Source: Hysterium pulicare CBS 123377
Lineage: Eukaryota > Ascomycota > Dothideomycetes > Hysteriales > Hysteriaceae
Length of the DNA: 64,000 nucleotides
Assembly (NCBI GenBank): GCA_000467715.1
Contig: AJFK01000318.1
Location: forward strand, 124,001 to 188,000
Direction: 5' to 3'
Below, piece after piece: positions 18,947 to 31,038 of the stretch; position 1 is the stretch's first letter, and each line of letters begins with the position of its first letter. The notes beneath the pieces are model-generated. The model did not search any database, was not told the DNA's origin, and was given only the letters and a program-made list of their open reading frames with translations. The position numbers and the translations under genes are program-made.

Positions 18947-21900
18947 TTACGGCATGTCGGGATAAGTCTTCTTCCTCCAGAACCTCGTATTTAGACGTTT
19001 GCCCTCTTCTTTGCGAATGGTGCTGCCTGGGGCCGGGGCGGGAGGTTCTGGAGGACCAGACGTTCGTAGGAAGTCGGCTAGATCATTCGTCTCGCTTCGA
19101 GTGGAACGAACATCTCTGGCGCCGGCAACTCGGGCTTGAAGTTTTGGCTTGCCAGCCCGCGGTGCTTGTGCCGTAATTGTCGATGAGATGGTCGCAGATC
19201 CAGTAGACGATGGTAAAGATCGCGAGCTAGAGTTACGTTGTCCTTGGCTTGTAGAGGGTGACCTGGCCGAAGAAGAGGCGCCATTGGCACCATTGGTCCC
19301 ATTGGGAGCCCGAGGCCTAGCAGCAGCCCCGGCGGCCATCGCACCGTTCGTCATTAGTGGCTTAGGATCATTATTTGCCGGTGGTTCTGAGTTACGCAAA
19401 AAGTCTATCAGGCTTTCTTCCCCACGTTTGGATTTGGGCAGCGCCGTCAAAAGGTCTTCGTCTTCATCGTCGGTATCTATAGCGTATGGGTCTTTGACTC
19501 GGCGCCGTGTGCGAGTAATTTGTGGCTCGGGGCTTGACAAACTCCCGGCGAGATGCTGAGGAGTGTTCGAATACGCTGGCTGAACAACGGTCGGAGTTGG
19601 TAAAAGACCGGTCCGCGAATTCGTTGAAGTGCGAGTAGACTGCTTTGAGTTCATGGACGCCTGTGAGCCATACATTGACTCAGTATGGCTATTATCGTTC
19701 GCAGGGTCATCAAGCATTCTGTCAAACTGGTCTGAGTCAACAGTAGTTCGAAATGGAGCCACTGCACGAGGAATGCGGTGTTGTCCGTTATTTGATCCGG
19801 GAGGTCCTTGGCGAATGAAATCAATCAGGTCATCATTGCCACCATGTTGGCCTGCTGGACTTCGCGGCTCCATGTGCACCCTGGATCTTGCTGATGAGCC
19901 TTCCGCGACACTCGCATGTGGCTGGATGGCAGATTGCCTTGTAGAGAGTTTCCTGCCCAATCCGCTTATAGGTGAACTTGACGACGATGTTGGAGCCTTT
20001 GAGGCTGAATTCGACAGAGGAACAAAGGGCTGAACCGGACGCTCATTCGCGGCAGCTGGGCCTGTAGACCTAATGAAATCGGCAAAATCCCTCAAGGACT
20101 CTGTCTGGATCCGGGGTTCCCGAGCAGCGAGGTTACTGCGATTCGAGCTTGAGCGGTTGGAAGTAACAGTCTGCTCAGAAACAATTGAGCCTTTCCCTCG
20201 AGATGAGGAACGAGCTGGTGGAGGACGCGAGCCAAAAGAATTCCCTAGTTCGGCATCTACGCGAGGATATACAGTGACAGAAGCAGGTTGCTGGGGAGCA
20301 TCTACCTTTCTGACAATTGGAGAATCCTGCCAGCTGGTTAATTCAGGTATCTGGATAGAATAACGGGAAGCCTACTTACATCGAATTCGCGCATACTTTG
20401 TGGTGTTAGAGTGTATTTGACAGTTTCCTCACCTCTGACAAGTGAATCAAACTCCTTTGCTCGATCTTCCTCAGACATTCGTGTACTGAGGCCTCGTGGC
20501 CGGCCAATACTTGATTCGGAATTGCGCGTGCTATGAAGAATGGAGGTAGAGGCCGACTTAGTTGTGGACGAGGAAGACGATACGCGCTGCAACGTAGCGT
20601 GTTGGACTGGGAACCCTTCTGCCGTGCCACTTCTTGGACGGGTCGCGCTTCGAGAACTCTCTGTCGACTGTCTCTGTCCAGATCTCTCTGTCGCTGGAAT
20701 CTCACGAGAACGGCGAGTCTGGGAAGGGGCTCGCTGAGAATCGGGTTTACGCTTCACAGGTGTACGGCTCTCTTGAGTCCAACTCTCCGCTTCTTGCAGC
20801 GACGACAATGTTGGAGTACGAGTAGAAGCAGACGTGCTACGAGGAGGGATTGCACCTCTCTGAATGGACGGTAAAGGTTTCTCGGACATAACTGTTCTGT
20901 CCACAGGGCTTGGGGTCTGTCGAGCACGAGCCGGTGATGCCGACAGACTTCTGTTCGGACGTTGCTCGACTTTCTGAACACGTTCGAGCAACCTTCCATG
21001 GTCAATGTCTCTTGGGGCACCAGCTGACGTTCCATTGGTAACAGGCTCACTGGGTGGAGAGGGCGTAGCCGGGACTGATATGTTTGTAGTGCGTGCTATG
21101 CCAATTGCTTCGGCATCATCTTCATCACCAGGTGGAGAATGCTCCAGATAAGATCTGCCTTCCGCAGGCTGCGTGCCAGAGGCAGACCGCGTGCTTCGAG
21201 CAGAAAATGTTCGGACGATTTCTGGTGGCCCAGACTTTTCAATCGACATTCTCTTAGATTGCAAAACTTCCGGCTGAACGTACTCTCTACCGTGAGTTGG
21301 TGTCTCCACGTTGTCATCTTCCTCTTTTTGGTACGAAGCTTCTTTAGGGTCAGGTTCGAAATCCCTGGAATTTGTAGTCACAACCAATGAACTAGGCACA
21401 GATAGTGTATTGATTGCAGCATCAACGGCTCTAGAGTCTTCGGTATCGCTCATTTGCTCGATGTAGGAATGGTCCTGTGACATTCTTTCCATAGGAGTGA
21501 CAAAATCATCGTCGTCATCAGTCATTGATGGAGCCGGAAATGTAAACGGGGCGGCCTCAGGAATAGGCATTGAAAGTGGGCGCCCTCGACGAGACCGGAC
21601 TTGCAAAGTATCATTCAGAAGGTCTTGGGTCGAAGAGAGCATGATAGAGCTAACTGGGCGCGGTGACGGTCTGACAGTTGGGGTCTGAGTTCCCTCGCTA
21701 TCCTCATCGAATTGACGAGCGAGTCCAGGAACCTCGATCTCATTTACATCGTTTGCACTAATGGGGAGAGGTATGTTAGCCGCAATGTCAGTTTCTGTGA
21801 TGCCATGCTCAGCGACTTCGGAAAGCGAATGCGACCTTGAAGCATCTCCTCCTAACATAGACTCTTCACCACGGCTGGCTCGTCGAATCTGTGGGCTATT

Positions 21901-22839
21901 CATAGCTGTGAAATTTCGAGGCGTGCGAGGGGAGGGAAGTGGTATGATAGGTGATCGCACACGCTTTCTCCAGGTCCTCCAAAGCCTTCCAAGAGTGGAG
22001 TTAAGGGCAATCTTCTCCACGTCAAACTCCTCAACAATTATTCGTTCGAGTTGGAATTCCTCCTCATCCGTTGACTTTTGCGCATCTCTCCTCAACTTTG
22101 CAGATAGGCGAGCGAAAGCTGCCTGCCCCGATGCCACAAGTGTCTGCTCGGCAATGTATTCAATTACTGAAGTCAAAAAGATAGCAGAAGCCCAAGACAC
22201 AAGCCCGGCCTCTTCATCGCTAGAATCATCAAGACTAAGGCCCCGCTCTTGTTGAACATAGCGCTCCTCGTCTTCATCTTCCAACTCTCCTAATCGAGTG
22301 TATACCATAATCCGCAGCCGTGTCCGTTTCCAGACCCTTTCTACCTCCCATCTCTCGTCTGTGTTATATCCGTTATGTGGGAATTCTTCATCGTCTTCAC
22401 CGGCCAGAAGACCTTGCAATTCTTCATCTGCTGTGGCCATTGCTTCGCGCGCGAGTCGAGGTTTGAGCACATCGGTTATAGCGGGTCTAATGGCAGTCAA
22501 GGAGGGTGACTGAGCCGTTGACAGGAAGGAATATAGTAGGTTGTCCAAAAAAGCGTTAAGCAACACAAGCGCCTCTTGGGAGAAGAGAGCATTGACGAGG
22601 AAAGGTGCGGACTCTTCATTATCCAAATCCAACTCGTCACGTAGCTGCGCATTATGGTGGTCGGTGACTATCTGAGATGCAACGGATGCGGCAATATACG
22701 CAGGTGCTGGTCGAATGTTGGAGGGAATCTGGAAGGATATTGAGCCTGCGATTGACGGTCTATCGCTACTGAAGCTTGCAGCTCTGCTCGATCGAGGGGA
22801 GGAAATCTCCGCGACTTCGGAACGGCTGTGACGATGCAT
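18947..22839 (-). CDS. Large conserved fungal protein with four DF[IL]R-type motifs
   Basis: Two exons (22839-20380 and 20326-18947) join in phase across a 53-nt intron to 1279 residues. Residues about 45-330 look folded and conserved (PAYIAASVASQIV, EALVLLNAFLDNLLYSFLS, DVLKPRLAREAMATADEEL, WASAIFLTSVIEYIAEQTL) and are mostly helical. The rest is low-complexity, Ser/Arg/Pro-rich and probably disordered. The C-terminal third carries four copies of a short motif: RDFADFIRSTGP (about 899-910), DDLIDFIRQGPPG (985-997), ESLIDFLRNSEPP (1124-1136) and NDLADFLRTSGPPEPP (1234-1249). I know no function; repeated short motifs between disordered spacers suggest a scaffold with several docking sites. Some fungal annotations call similar proteins Flo11-like on composition alone, which I do not adopt. 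Confidence 0.85.
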
Positions 22840-24400
22840 GATTGTATGTGTTCCTTATGATATGGATAGGATGAGATTATGACTGCTACGTTCCGGCGTA
22901 GCAGGTGTCCGGGGCTGGGTAATCGCACCGCGAGTTGGCTGATGATAGATGGGGGTCAGGGTAAAGGAGTGTAGGGCAATCGAGACAAAGAGAGCTGCTA
23001 TACGTCGAAGTCCATGTTGAAGCGACAATTGATGGGTAGATAAGAAACCGAGAATTGCTGGATGCAACGAAACGGTTCGTGGATAGGAGGTCGGACTCGG
23101 AGACCAAAGATGGCTGGTGGAAGGGTGGTATCCCGTGGTATCCCAGCGTCGATCTGTCTCCCCGATCGCTTCGGCTGTTGGTGCTCCTCAGGTGTAGTAG
23201 ACAAAGTAAGAGAGATCGAAAAACAGTGTCTTGGGAAATGCAAACAGTACGAAAACAAAGAGATAAGGTCGGCAGCTGAAGCTATGATTTAAGTTTCGAC
23301 GTCGCCCGCGGGCAGCACTCCAGACCCTAGCGCAGTTGATGAAGCGAACAGCAAATGCTGAATTCCCTGGGGGAGGCTTTGCCGGCTTGCGCACCGGCTC
23401 TCAAAGCGGCCGCTACTAACAAATCCTCCTGACTCGAGTGCAAGCTCCGTAGCTGGAGAGTCTCTCTCATCGCAATCAGGGGTCTCCTGGATGATGAAAC
23501 TCCCCTCCTGTGCATCTTTCATTGTGGCAGCATGACCGATGAAGGCGCAAAACTCACACTCTTTCACGTCTGGAGGTCGTACACGTACGACCCTCCTTTC
23601 TACAACAACTGTCAAGTCCGCTAAACTACATCATCCCATCTCTGGCGGTCGTCTTGACTCAGCAAGCCTGCTCCATTGCATTGCCCCTGAAGCTACGGTG
23701 CTTATGGCTTTCTACTTCACCGCGCCCGTGGATTTTGTATGGAATTCGGACCTCTAATAATGAACTAATTGAACATCATCCGAGGTTCTCAATTTCCAAT
23801 CTACCACCTATGTGGTACGTAGATCGCGTGTTCAGCCTCGCAGATAGTCTAATCAGTACGGAGTACAGGATACCGAGTTGGAATCATTGCTTTCGGCTCA
23901 GGTTGTTAGCAAGGTATGTATGTGAAGATGCGAGAGTCCTAGTCTTGCTTCTGACAATCACCTTTTGTGGTCGTCTTGTCAGCCGTTGCTGTACAACATG
24001 CAGCCTGTTTCGCATCAAATTGTTTAGCTCATGTCTCGAAAACGCTAACGGGCCTTTTCGACTTTGATTTGCATCTCGACAGTTCCAGTTGAGCCCTACG
24101 GTGGAAAGTAATCCAAACAAACCCTATTGTCACTTACATACATGCTTCATTTGTCTCGCATCACACAATATCCTTTGTTTGCAAGCACTGATATTCACAA
24201 TGTCTAGCGATGTCCAGTCCATGCTTGCGCCTACCCAATTCTTAATTCAATACTAGATATCCTTTATTGGTTCGCGTCGAGGAAAGAAAAATGTCTTGTT
24301 GGTCGACGAACGAGTTTTGGTCATCTCCCATGAGCTTCTTTGGTGCCGACTGCAACCACACGGCTAATCATGATTCGCTGGTTAGCTAGAATCTGACAAC
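22840..24400. other. Intergenic region upstream of the large fungal protein
   Basis: The left part should be the promoter and leader of the 1279-residue protein gene. Several short open frames overlap on both strands between 23,000 and 24,100, but none shows a recognisable domain, good coding composition or consistent splice sites. No transposon features were seen. Confidence 0.4.
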
Positions 24401-24429
24401 GAGATAATCTTTCAGCTCAGCGATGTCTG

Positions 24430-25825
24430 CGCTATCGAAAGGCGTTGGTCAGCCGTCGCTGGGAGGGACACGAACAATGTGTTGTTTGGCGAAGTGATTG
24501 GCAGGGAAGATTTGTCTGAACGCCATAAACTTAATACGCCAATCATCGATATCGCGAAGTCCACCACGCTCTCCAACTACTTCCGAACCATCGAAAATCT
24601 CGACCTGTTTGTTATGAGTTACGTTTTACGTTCATATCTCTGGACGGCAGGGCGAGACTTACCGTCATGGTATGGGACACCATCTATCAAAGACCGTTGC
24701 CGAAGCTTCTCTTCCACCTGAGCCCATCCGCCATTGCTGATTCCAGCGAACGGCCTCCAGTTACCGCCTTGTGCCTGAAGGTATTTACATTCATGGCAGT
24801 AATCATTACTGTTGCATGATCCGAGATTCTCGACATATGAGCATCCGGTGTGGCATCCATTCACAACTCTTGACCGTATGCATGGTTCTCCAACGAAACG
24901 TTCCCGGCCCCAATGTCGGCAAGGCTTGTGGAAAACGTGTTCAATGTGGCACATTGCTGATGCGGTCCTGAACAGTCATTAACGTCTCCGAGAGCAATAC
25001 AGCCTTGGGGGGGCAGAGCGCCTGATTGCACAAAGTCCTGCAATGTGCACTCTGGAAATTGCTCGAGCGCGTTGTGAAATTCGAAGTGAGTGGTCCATTG
25101 TTGAATTATATACTGGAAGCAGTTCATTGCTAAGCACAAACAGAATACATTGTACAATGTCCATCACTGTTGCACGGTATCGCCAACGAAGCTAACAATG
25201 ACTTTCAGATCAACGTCTTTCATCTGAACAATGTTTGTAAAGCGTGATTGAGAGGCGAACAAGCGATCAAGCGTTGCACCGGAGATGATTTCACTCAACT
25301 TCTCGCGAATGATCATCGCGGAATCGGGTAGACTGCCTATACCATGTGGTCGAAACAAGAATATGGATCTTGGGACACTATTTCCGCTTCCGGAAAGCAT
25401 TTTGCATGAAAAAAAGCGTTTCCTGTTGCAACCAACCTTGTTGGCAGATCCATCAATCTGGTCTGGTTGACCAACTGTCGAACCACGAAAGCTTTGGAAA
25501 CAAGGCTCAGGAAACAGTGGCAAGGACAGTGAGGGTAAGTACCGCTGGCAACAGCAAACACATTCTAAGACCCTGGGATTGTCTCCAATTGTGTGGCTGC
25601 ATCTTCTAAGGCTGTTCTTGTATGGCAAACTTCTGCAAAGTTAAAAGTCACGTGAAATCTTCTGCTGATCCTCAACCAGAACCAGCAGTGCATACTGTAG
25701 TAGCACCAAAACCCCCACAGCACTCCACGGAATTTTGACGACCATACACAGGAAGCTCCTACTGCATTGCCAAGATCAACTCTGTACATCCTGTTCACTG
25801 ACAAACTGTCTTGGTCGCTCTCCAT
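24430..25825 (-). CDS. Probable multi-exon or decayed gene with a Cys-rich segment, model unresolved
   Basis: Several minus-strand segments look coding. 24619-24954 is a Cys/His-rich stretch (MCHIEHVFHKPCRHWG, CNSNDYCHECKYLQAQ) of a type common in small fungal proteins. 24430-24605 encodes VEIFDGSEVVGERGG and DDWRIKFMAFRQIFPANHF, ending in a stop. 25164-25320 encodes KLSEIISGATLDRLFASQ. The natural GTAAGT donor (about 24662) and CAG acceptor after the Cys-rich segment join the two frames out of phase by one. Either the true exon structure is different, or this is a gene in decay. I could not assign a family or a reliable start. Confidence 0.35.
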
Positions 25826-25836
25826 ACGCTCTACTC

Positions 25837-26252
25837 ATGGCGTTAGGTCCGTCCGCTCTTGGACTGGTTGTTGCTGCCGTACATGGCGCTTTCTACCTAA
25901 GGTAATGAAACCTACCTATCTAGGTATGATAGATGAGCCTTAAGGTGCTATACTTGATACGTATGATGACTAACCACGCAGCCAACGTCGGGCGGCCTAT
26001 TGCCCTGCCACCTTCACGTCAGATTTGACGAGGCAATCCTCGCCGTACCCCAGAATACCGAGCACCTGGCACCGCCGACTCTCCTCAGCCCTAGCTCCCG
26101 CAGTTCCGATCGTATCTGTCTTCGAGACGCTATTCCTTATGGTGCAGCTCAACTTCACTTGCCTTTCGCTGTCTCATGCAGGAACACTCACTCCAGCCAC
26201 ATTGCCAAGGGAAGGGCAATCAAGACATCGCTTTCATCGGAAACGTTATTAA
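25837..26252 (+). CDS. Putative small membrane protein, 3' end uncertain
   Basis: Two exons (25837-25901, 25982-26252) join in phase across an 80-nt intron that has a GTAATG donor, a GACTAACC branch-point-like element and a CGCAG acceptor. The 111-residue product starts MALGPSALGLVVAAVHGAFYL, a hydrophobic anchor, and has a second hydrophobic stretch (ALAPAVPIVSVFETLFLMVQ). The good intron signals argue for a real gene. The frame ends soon after, and further exons downstream cannot be excluded. No family recognised. Confidence 0.4.
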
Positions 26253-28058
26253 TTCAATGTCTTGAGTCTTACTCACCTTGCATGTCTCGAAGTGCGCGGT
26301 GCAATGTACAACATGCACAGGCTGAATTTTACACCAAATCTCAAACTTGTAAGACAATCCTCAAAGGATGGACACATGATATGTTTCGAAATGCATGAAC
26401 TGCACGTAGAACGCCCTTCTCTATCCACGAGGATATTAACCAGCATGATAGCCCTGACGTTTGGCAGTGATCACAATGCAGGCTTTCAGTACTTAGCAGT
26501 ATCATGGAAATAGCCACAAATACAAGATCAGTATCTGATTATCTTACACTTGCTACAAATACTCACATCCTGGGAGAAACCCCAGACATTCTCTCAGCAA
26601 GAGACTCGGACGATGAATTGAGCACACAGATGTCGAAAGACGTTAATGCCGCGGGCGGGAATTACGTACAGTGCATCATTAATAGCTGGCCAATAGGAGA
26701 GGCAGAATTGGCACTGATAAGAGAGACCCTTGGCCCGGCTGTCGCGAGCCCCCAAACCCGCCAGGGCTGAGCCACGTTCGCGGGGTCGACCCGACATCGC
26801 AGTGTTGGGGTAGAATTCCATGTTCAACAAGACGTCGTCGACCCTCGAGAACTGAGGGTATTATTCACCGTTATTCAGTCCGTGGGGAAGTTCGAGATTA
26901 ACTCAGGGCCGCAGAGACTTTCGAAAGGGGTGAGTGCTTTAGTTCGAGCCAGTGAGAATATTGCAATTGTCAGTTTATTGCCGCGGGCGCGAAGGCAGTT
27001 CTGATACCGTGGGGCGACCAAAAAAGCCGCATCACCAGTCTCTATACAGATCCTAGCTTCGATGGAAAAGAGACTTGCAACCCAAAGTGCAGTACACAGC
27101 ACGAGACACTATTATGCTTTTCCCCCACGCTGCAATCCGCATTGTCGGACTGGTGGAAGAACAGCAAATTTTCGAAATCTAGACGATGGTCGCTGTAGTC
27201 GATCAACTTCAGCTGGAACCTGAGCGCATGGTTGAATGGTGCAAAGGTCATAGCTACGTATCTAGTTTGCGTTGAGTTGACGGACTGCCTTATCAAATGC
27301 CATAGGCACCTATCGGAAGTCATGTATTGCGCTAAGCTTAGGCGGAAGACAGGCAAGAGCTGCCGGGTGCTACACAGGTGGCTGACGAGTGGAGGGGCCC
27401 ACCAACTTTTCCCTTATGCAGGTGCAAATCGCCTCTCACGACACACGTACGTGAACTCCTCCTAGTCGAATAATGCAAGGGTACAAGCTGGAGAAGATAC
27501 GGGGACAACACTGGCGGTGTGAAGGAACCAGATAACCAAGTCAAGGAGTATGATCCAAGTTACTATTTTTGGGACCCTATTGGGCCCGACACACAGCAGT
27601 GGAGTGCGGAACGAAGGGTCGAATGCCGGCGTCAACCGTCTCGGTGTTTGTGCGATAGCAGGAGGTCCTCCGCCTTACTGGTAGATAGCATCACAGAATG
27701 GATTCAAACAAAGAAGTGAATGAGCACTGCATGTCTATCGATTGGGCCAATTCCACGACCAACGCACCGGTTCAGGACTGCGGGTTTTACAGGCCTCAAT
27801 CCTGGGGGCGCTACCCACCCGATTGATTGCCTTTTCTTCTTCATCCCACGGCTCGAGTTCGGCCACGCCTCTTGGCCAGGGCCAGCCTAAATATCACCAC
27901 CCACCGCCCCGCCACTGACCGAGACAACAATCCTCTCCAGACAATCTACTACTTAAGAAGACCCCCCTCGCCCGCCCTTCTTCTTCTCCAGCACAACTCC
28001 CGCAGTTCCACATCTAGGACACCTACCTGTACTCCATCACCGACACATCGCAGCAAGC
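26253..28058. other. Long intergenic region and glutamine synthetase promoter
   Basis: No convincing gene. Short open frames on both strands lack coding character. The right several hundred bases are the promoter of the glutamine synthetase gene and carry GATA-factor core sites, listed separately. Confidence 0.45.
27653..27739. promoter_or_regulatory. Cluster of GATA-factor (AreA/Nit2-type) core sites
   Basis: Three HGATAR matches lie about 320-405 bp upstream of the glutamine synthetase start: CGATAG at 27653-27658, AGATAG at 27683-27688 and a reverse-strand match CTATCG at 27734-27739. A fourth (AGATAG, 28093-28098) is in intron 1. In filamentous fungi AreA/Nit2 GATA factors control nitrogen-assimilation genes and often bind paired sites. 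The motif is short, so chance matches are possible. Confidence 0.35.
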
Positions 28059-29671
28059 ATGGTAGGTCCATGTGCCACAATTGAGTCCTCAGAGATAGGG
28101 CGAGAGCTCACACAATGCCCAGGCTGAATCAACCATTATCTCCAACACCGCCAACGTAAGTCTCACTCTCATTCATCACATGTTTCACACATTGTAGCTC
28201 GAGCTGACTGTTTTGCAGCTCCAAAAGTACCTCAAGCTCGACCAGAAGGGCAGCGTCATCGCCGAGTACGTCTGGATTGACGGCTCCAACGGTGTCCGCT
28301 CCAAGTGCAAGGTGAGCCGCTTTGACAGTTCGTCTTTTGCAAGAGCCCCGCGGTGAGCTCATGATTGAGCTTCAATTCAAGACATGCGCCAATCGCACAG
28401 GCTGGCTCGCGTTTTGCTTTTCTCCCGCCGCTTATCTCTACCCCGCGATAAGACTCCTCGGCGCCACATTAGCCACGCATATGCAGGCTCTGGATAAGGC
28501 GCAGAGTCTGACGTTATTTTCATGATAATCGTCATCCGGTGTTGATTTTCCATGAGCGCAGCATGCTAATCTCCAATCCCCCCATTAGACCCTCAAGAAG
28601 AAGCCTTCCAGCGTCAAGGAGCTTCCAGAATGGAATTTCGACGGTTCCTCAACCGGCCAGGCTCCGGGCGACAACTCAGACGTTTACCTTCGCCCTGTTG
28701 CCATGTACCCAGATCCTTTCCGTCTAGGTGACAACATCCTCGTTATGTGCGAGACGTGGATGTCTGATGGCAAGCCCAACGCCTACAACTTCCGTCACGA
28801 TGCTGCCGTCGTCATGGAGGCCAACACTAAGCATGAAATCTGGTTCGGTCTCGAGCAGGAATACACCCTTCTTGACTTCTCCGGCTGGCCATATGGCTGG
28901 CCTAAGAACGGCTTCCCGGCCCCTCAGGGCCCGTATTACTGCGGTGTCGGTACCGCCAAGGTCTTCTGCCGTGACATTGTTGAGGCGCATTACAAGGCTT
29001 GCCTGTACGCTGGCATCGAGATCTCGGGTACCAACGCCGAGGTCATGCCTGCTCAGTGGGAGTACCAAGTCGGGCCTTGCGTTGGCATCGAGTGTAAGCT
29101 GACTTCCTGACATCCCGACTTTAACCGAACGTTGGAACTAATTACGTTTCTAGTGGGTGATCAGCTCTGGATGTCTCGCTTCCTCCTCCACCGTGTGGCT
29201 GAGGAGTTTGGCGCCAAGGTCACCTTCGCCCCCAAGCCAATTCCCGGTGACTGGAACGGTGCTGGCCTGCACACCAACGTCTCGACCAAGGAGATGCGTG
29301 AGGATGGCGGCATGAAGCATATCGAGGCTGCCATGGAGAAGCTCTCTAAGCGCCAAGCCGACCACATGGCCGTCTATGGTGAGGACAACCAACAACGTAT
29401 GACTGGCAAGCACGAGACTGCTTCCTACGAAAAGTTCACCTGGGGAATTGCCAACCGTGGTGCCTCCGTCCGTGTCAACCGTGCTTGCGCGGAAGAGGGC
29501 AAAGGATACTTCGAGGACCGCCGCCCAGCCTCGAATGCCGACCCATATCAAGTCACTGGTATCATCGTCGAGACTCTTTTCGGAAAGGTTGAGGGTTCCG
29601 ATATGAAGAAGAAGGTCGAGGGCGCCGAGCATGTCGACCTAGAGATGATCGTCCCTATCTCCAAACCATAA
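28059..29671 (+). CDS. glnA: Glutamine synthetase (GSII)
   Basis: Five exons (28059-28061, 28123-28155, 28219-28311, 28589-29093, 29154-29671) join in phase to 383 residues. Exon 1 contains only the ATG. The protein shows eukaryotic GSII hallmarks: the beta-grasp domain with [15 protein letters not shown] and [13 protein letters not shown], then catalytic motifs [44 protein letters not shown] and NRGASVRV. It converts glutamate, ammonia and ATP to glutamine in the cytosol, the central step of ammonium assimilation. A C-terminal tail of about 27 residues rich in Lys/Glu extends beyond the usual end. Intron 3 is long (277 nt) compared with the other introns of the gene. Confidence 0.96.
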
Positions 29672-30392
29672 ATGCTTCACAAAAAACCTCATACCCACTT
29701 ATTCCTAGCATTGCCCGCCACTCAGGATAGACCGCTTTCGACTCTAGCACTCCCTCCGACTCTTCATACACTCTTCTATTCCCCACTGCACGATGTATCA
29801 TGTCCAGATTTTGAAAGAGAATACACAAACTAGATATGGACCTCCCTGTCACGCTTGAAAGATATACTGTTTTGTACCCCCAACCAGCGTATCCACGAAG
29901 CTGCAGGGACCCATTTCGATGACACCCAAGGATAGGACAATATAGTCTTAGAACTCTTTTCTTTTGGTGCCCTTGGGACAACTCTTGAGGCTTCCTCGCA
30001 AATGTACTGTAGAGAGAAATGAACAAATCAAAATAATATATCCCCCATATTAAAAAGCTTTTTCCTAGCAGTGAAAAAAGCTATTTTTGTGTGATGAATG
30101 AGTTCAATTCCTAGGTGTCTTGCTCAAACTAATTCCAACCAGGAACCACGCAAGTTGTATTATTTACAATTATCATCCTGCGAAATGTGAAAGAGAACGT
30201 ACTGGAAGGTGTGAAGTCTGATACAAGGGACGTGCACCACGTGAACGCCCGTCTAAGCGCGTCATCGTTCAGATGAACCTCATTCACCTCTGCATCCTCA
30301 CTTCACAAGAGTTGACAGCGAAATCACACCCGATAATGTCTGCATAAAACCACAGTGCAACATCCTCCAATGACTCCACTCGACACACAACC
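29672..30392. other. Intergenic region
   Basis: 3' flank of glutamine synthetase and promoter of the small zinc-ribbon-like gene. No coding-like frame recognised. Confidence 0.5.
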
Positions 30393-31038
30393 ATGGCAAC
30401 AATAACAGCACCCAATGTTTGGTCGCAGATGAACTACGTCCCTCCGAGGGGCCAATGCAACCACAAAACATCGCTGATGTCGCCCAGATGTCCATGCCTG
30501 AGATTCATGTTACATCCTCTCAAGGTAGGCGTGCACCCCGGCCTTGTTATTAGATAGTGTCAGATTCTTCGCTAATACATTCACACAGAGTGCCTCTAGC
30601 TACGAATGCGACGGTTGCGGCCATCACGCCTCCTTTCACAACCTAGAAAACAAGACTGAAGACGAAATTCGCAAGCGATGGGAGTTGGAAGAGAGGGAGA
30701 GAGAGGCTGAAGCACAGCAGGAACGCTCGATTGCACAACCGCGGAAGCGACAGCGTGGAATTGAGTATGGGAATCAATCAGCCACTGGATCCGCTCGTGG
30801 TGGACGACTTTTGTTGGAGGAGAACATGGAATTTACAATGGCAGGCTCACAGGAGCATGACGAGGCTAGTGATGCTGCGAGTTCGACTACGACGGTTGCT
30901 GCCGCTGGCCGGACGAGGACGCGAAGAGGGCGGGGAGGGAAAGCTGCACAAGCTGGCACACGACGGGCTCCGGCTCGAGGTCAGGGAAAGATTACGGAGA
31001 TAACTGATGATGCGGATGATTTTGTACAACTAGACTGA
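30393..31038 (+). CDS. Small fungal protein with a Cys/His zinc-ribbon-like N-terminus
   Basis: Two exons (30393-30524, 30589-31038) join in phase to 193 residues. The first about 65 residues contain a Cys/His set suited to zinc binding: CNHK, then RCPCLRF, then YECDGCGHHASFH. The splice junction falls between the second and third clusters, and the motif is only complete after splicing, which supports the model. A charged helix follows (KTEDEIRKRWELEEREREAE), then RG/RTR-rich and acidic low-complexity sequence ending DDADDFVQLD. The tail suggests nucleic acid or chromatin contact, but the function is not known to me. Confidence 0.8.
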
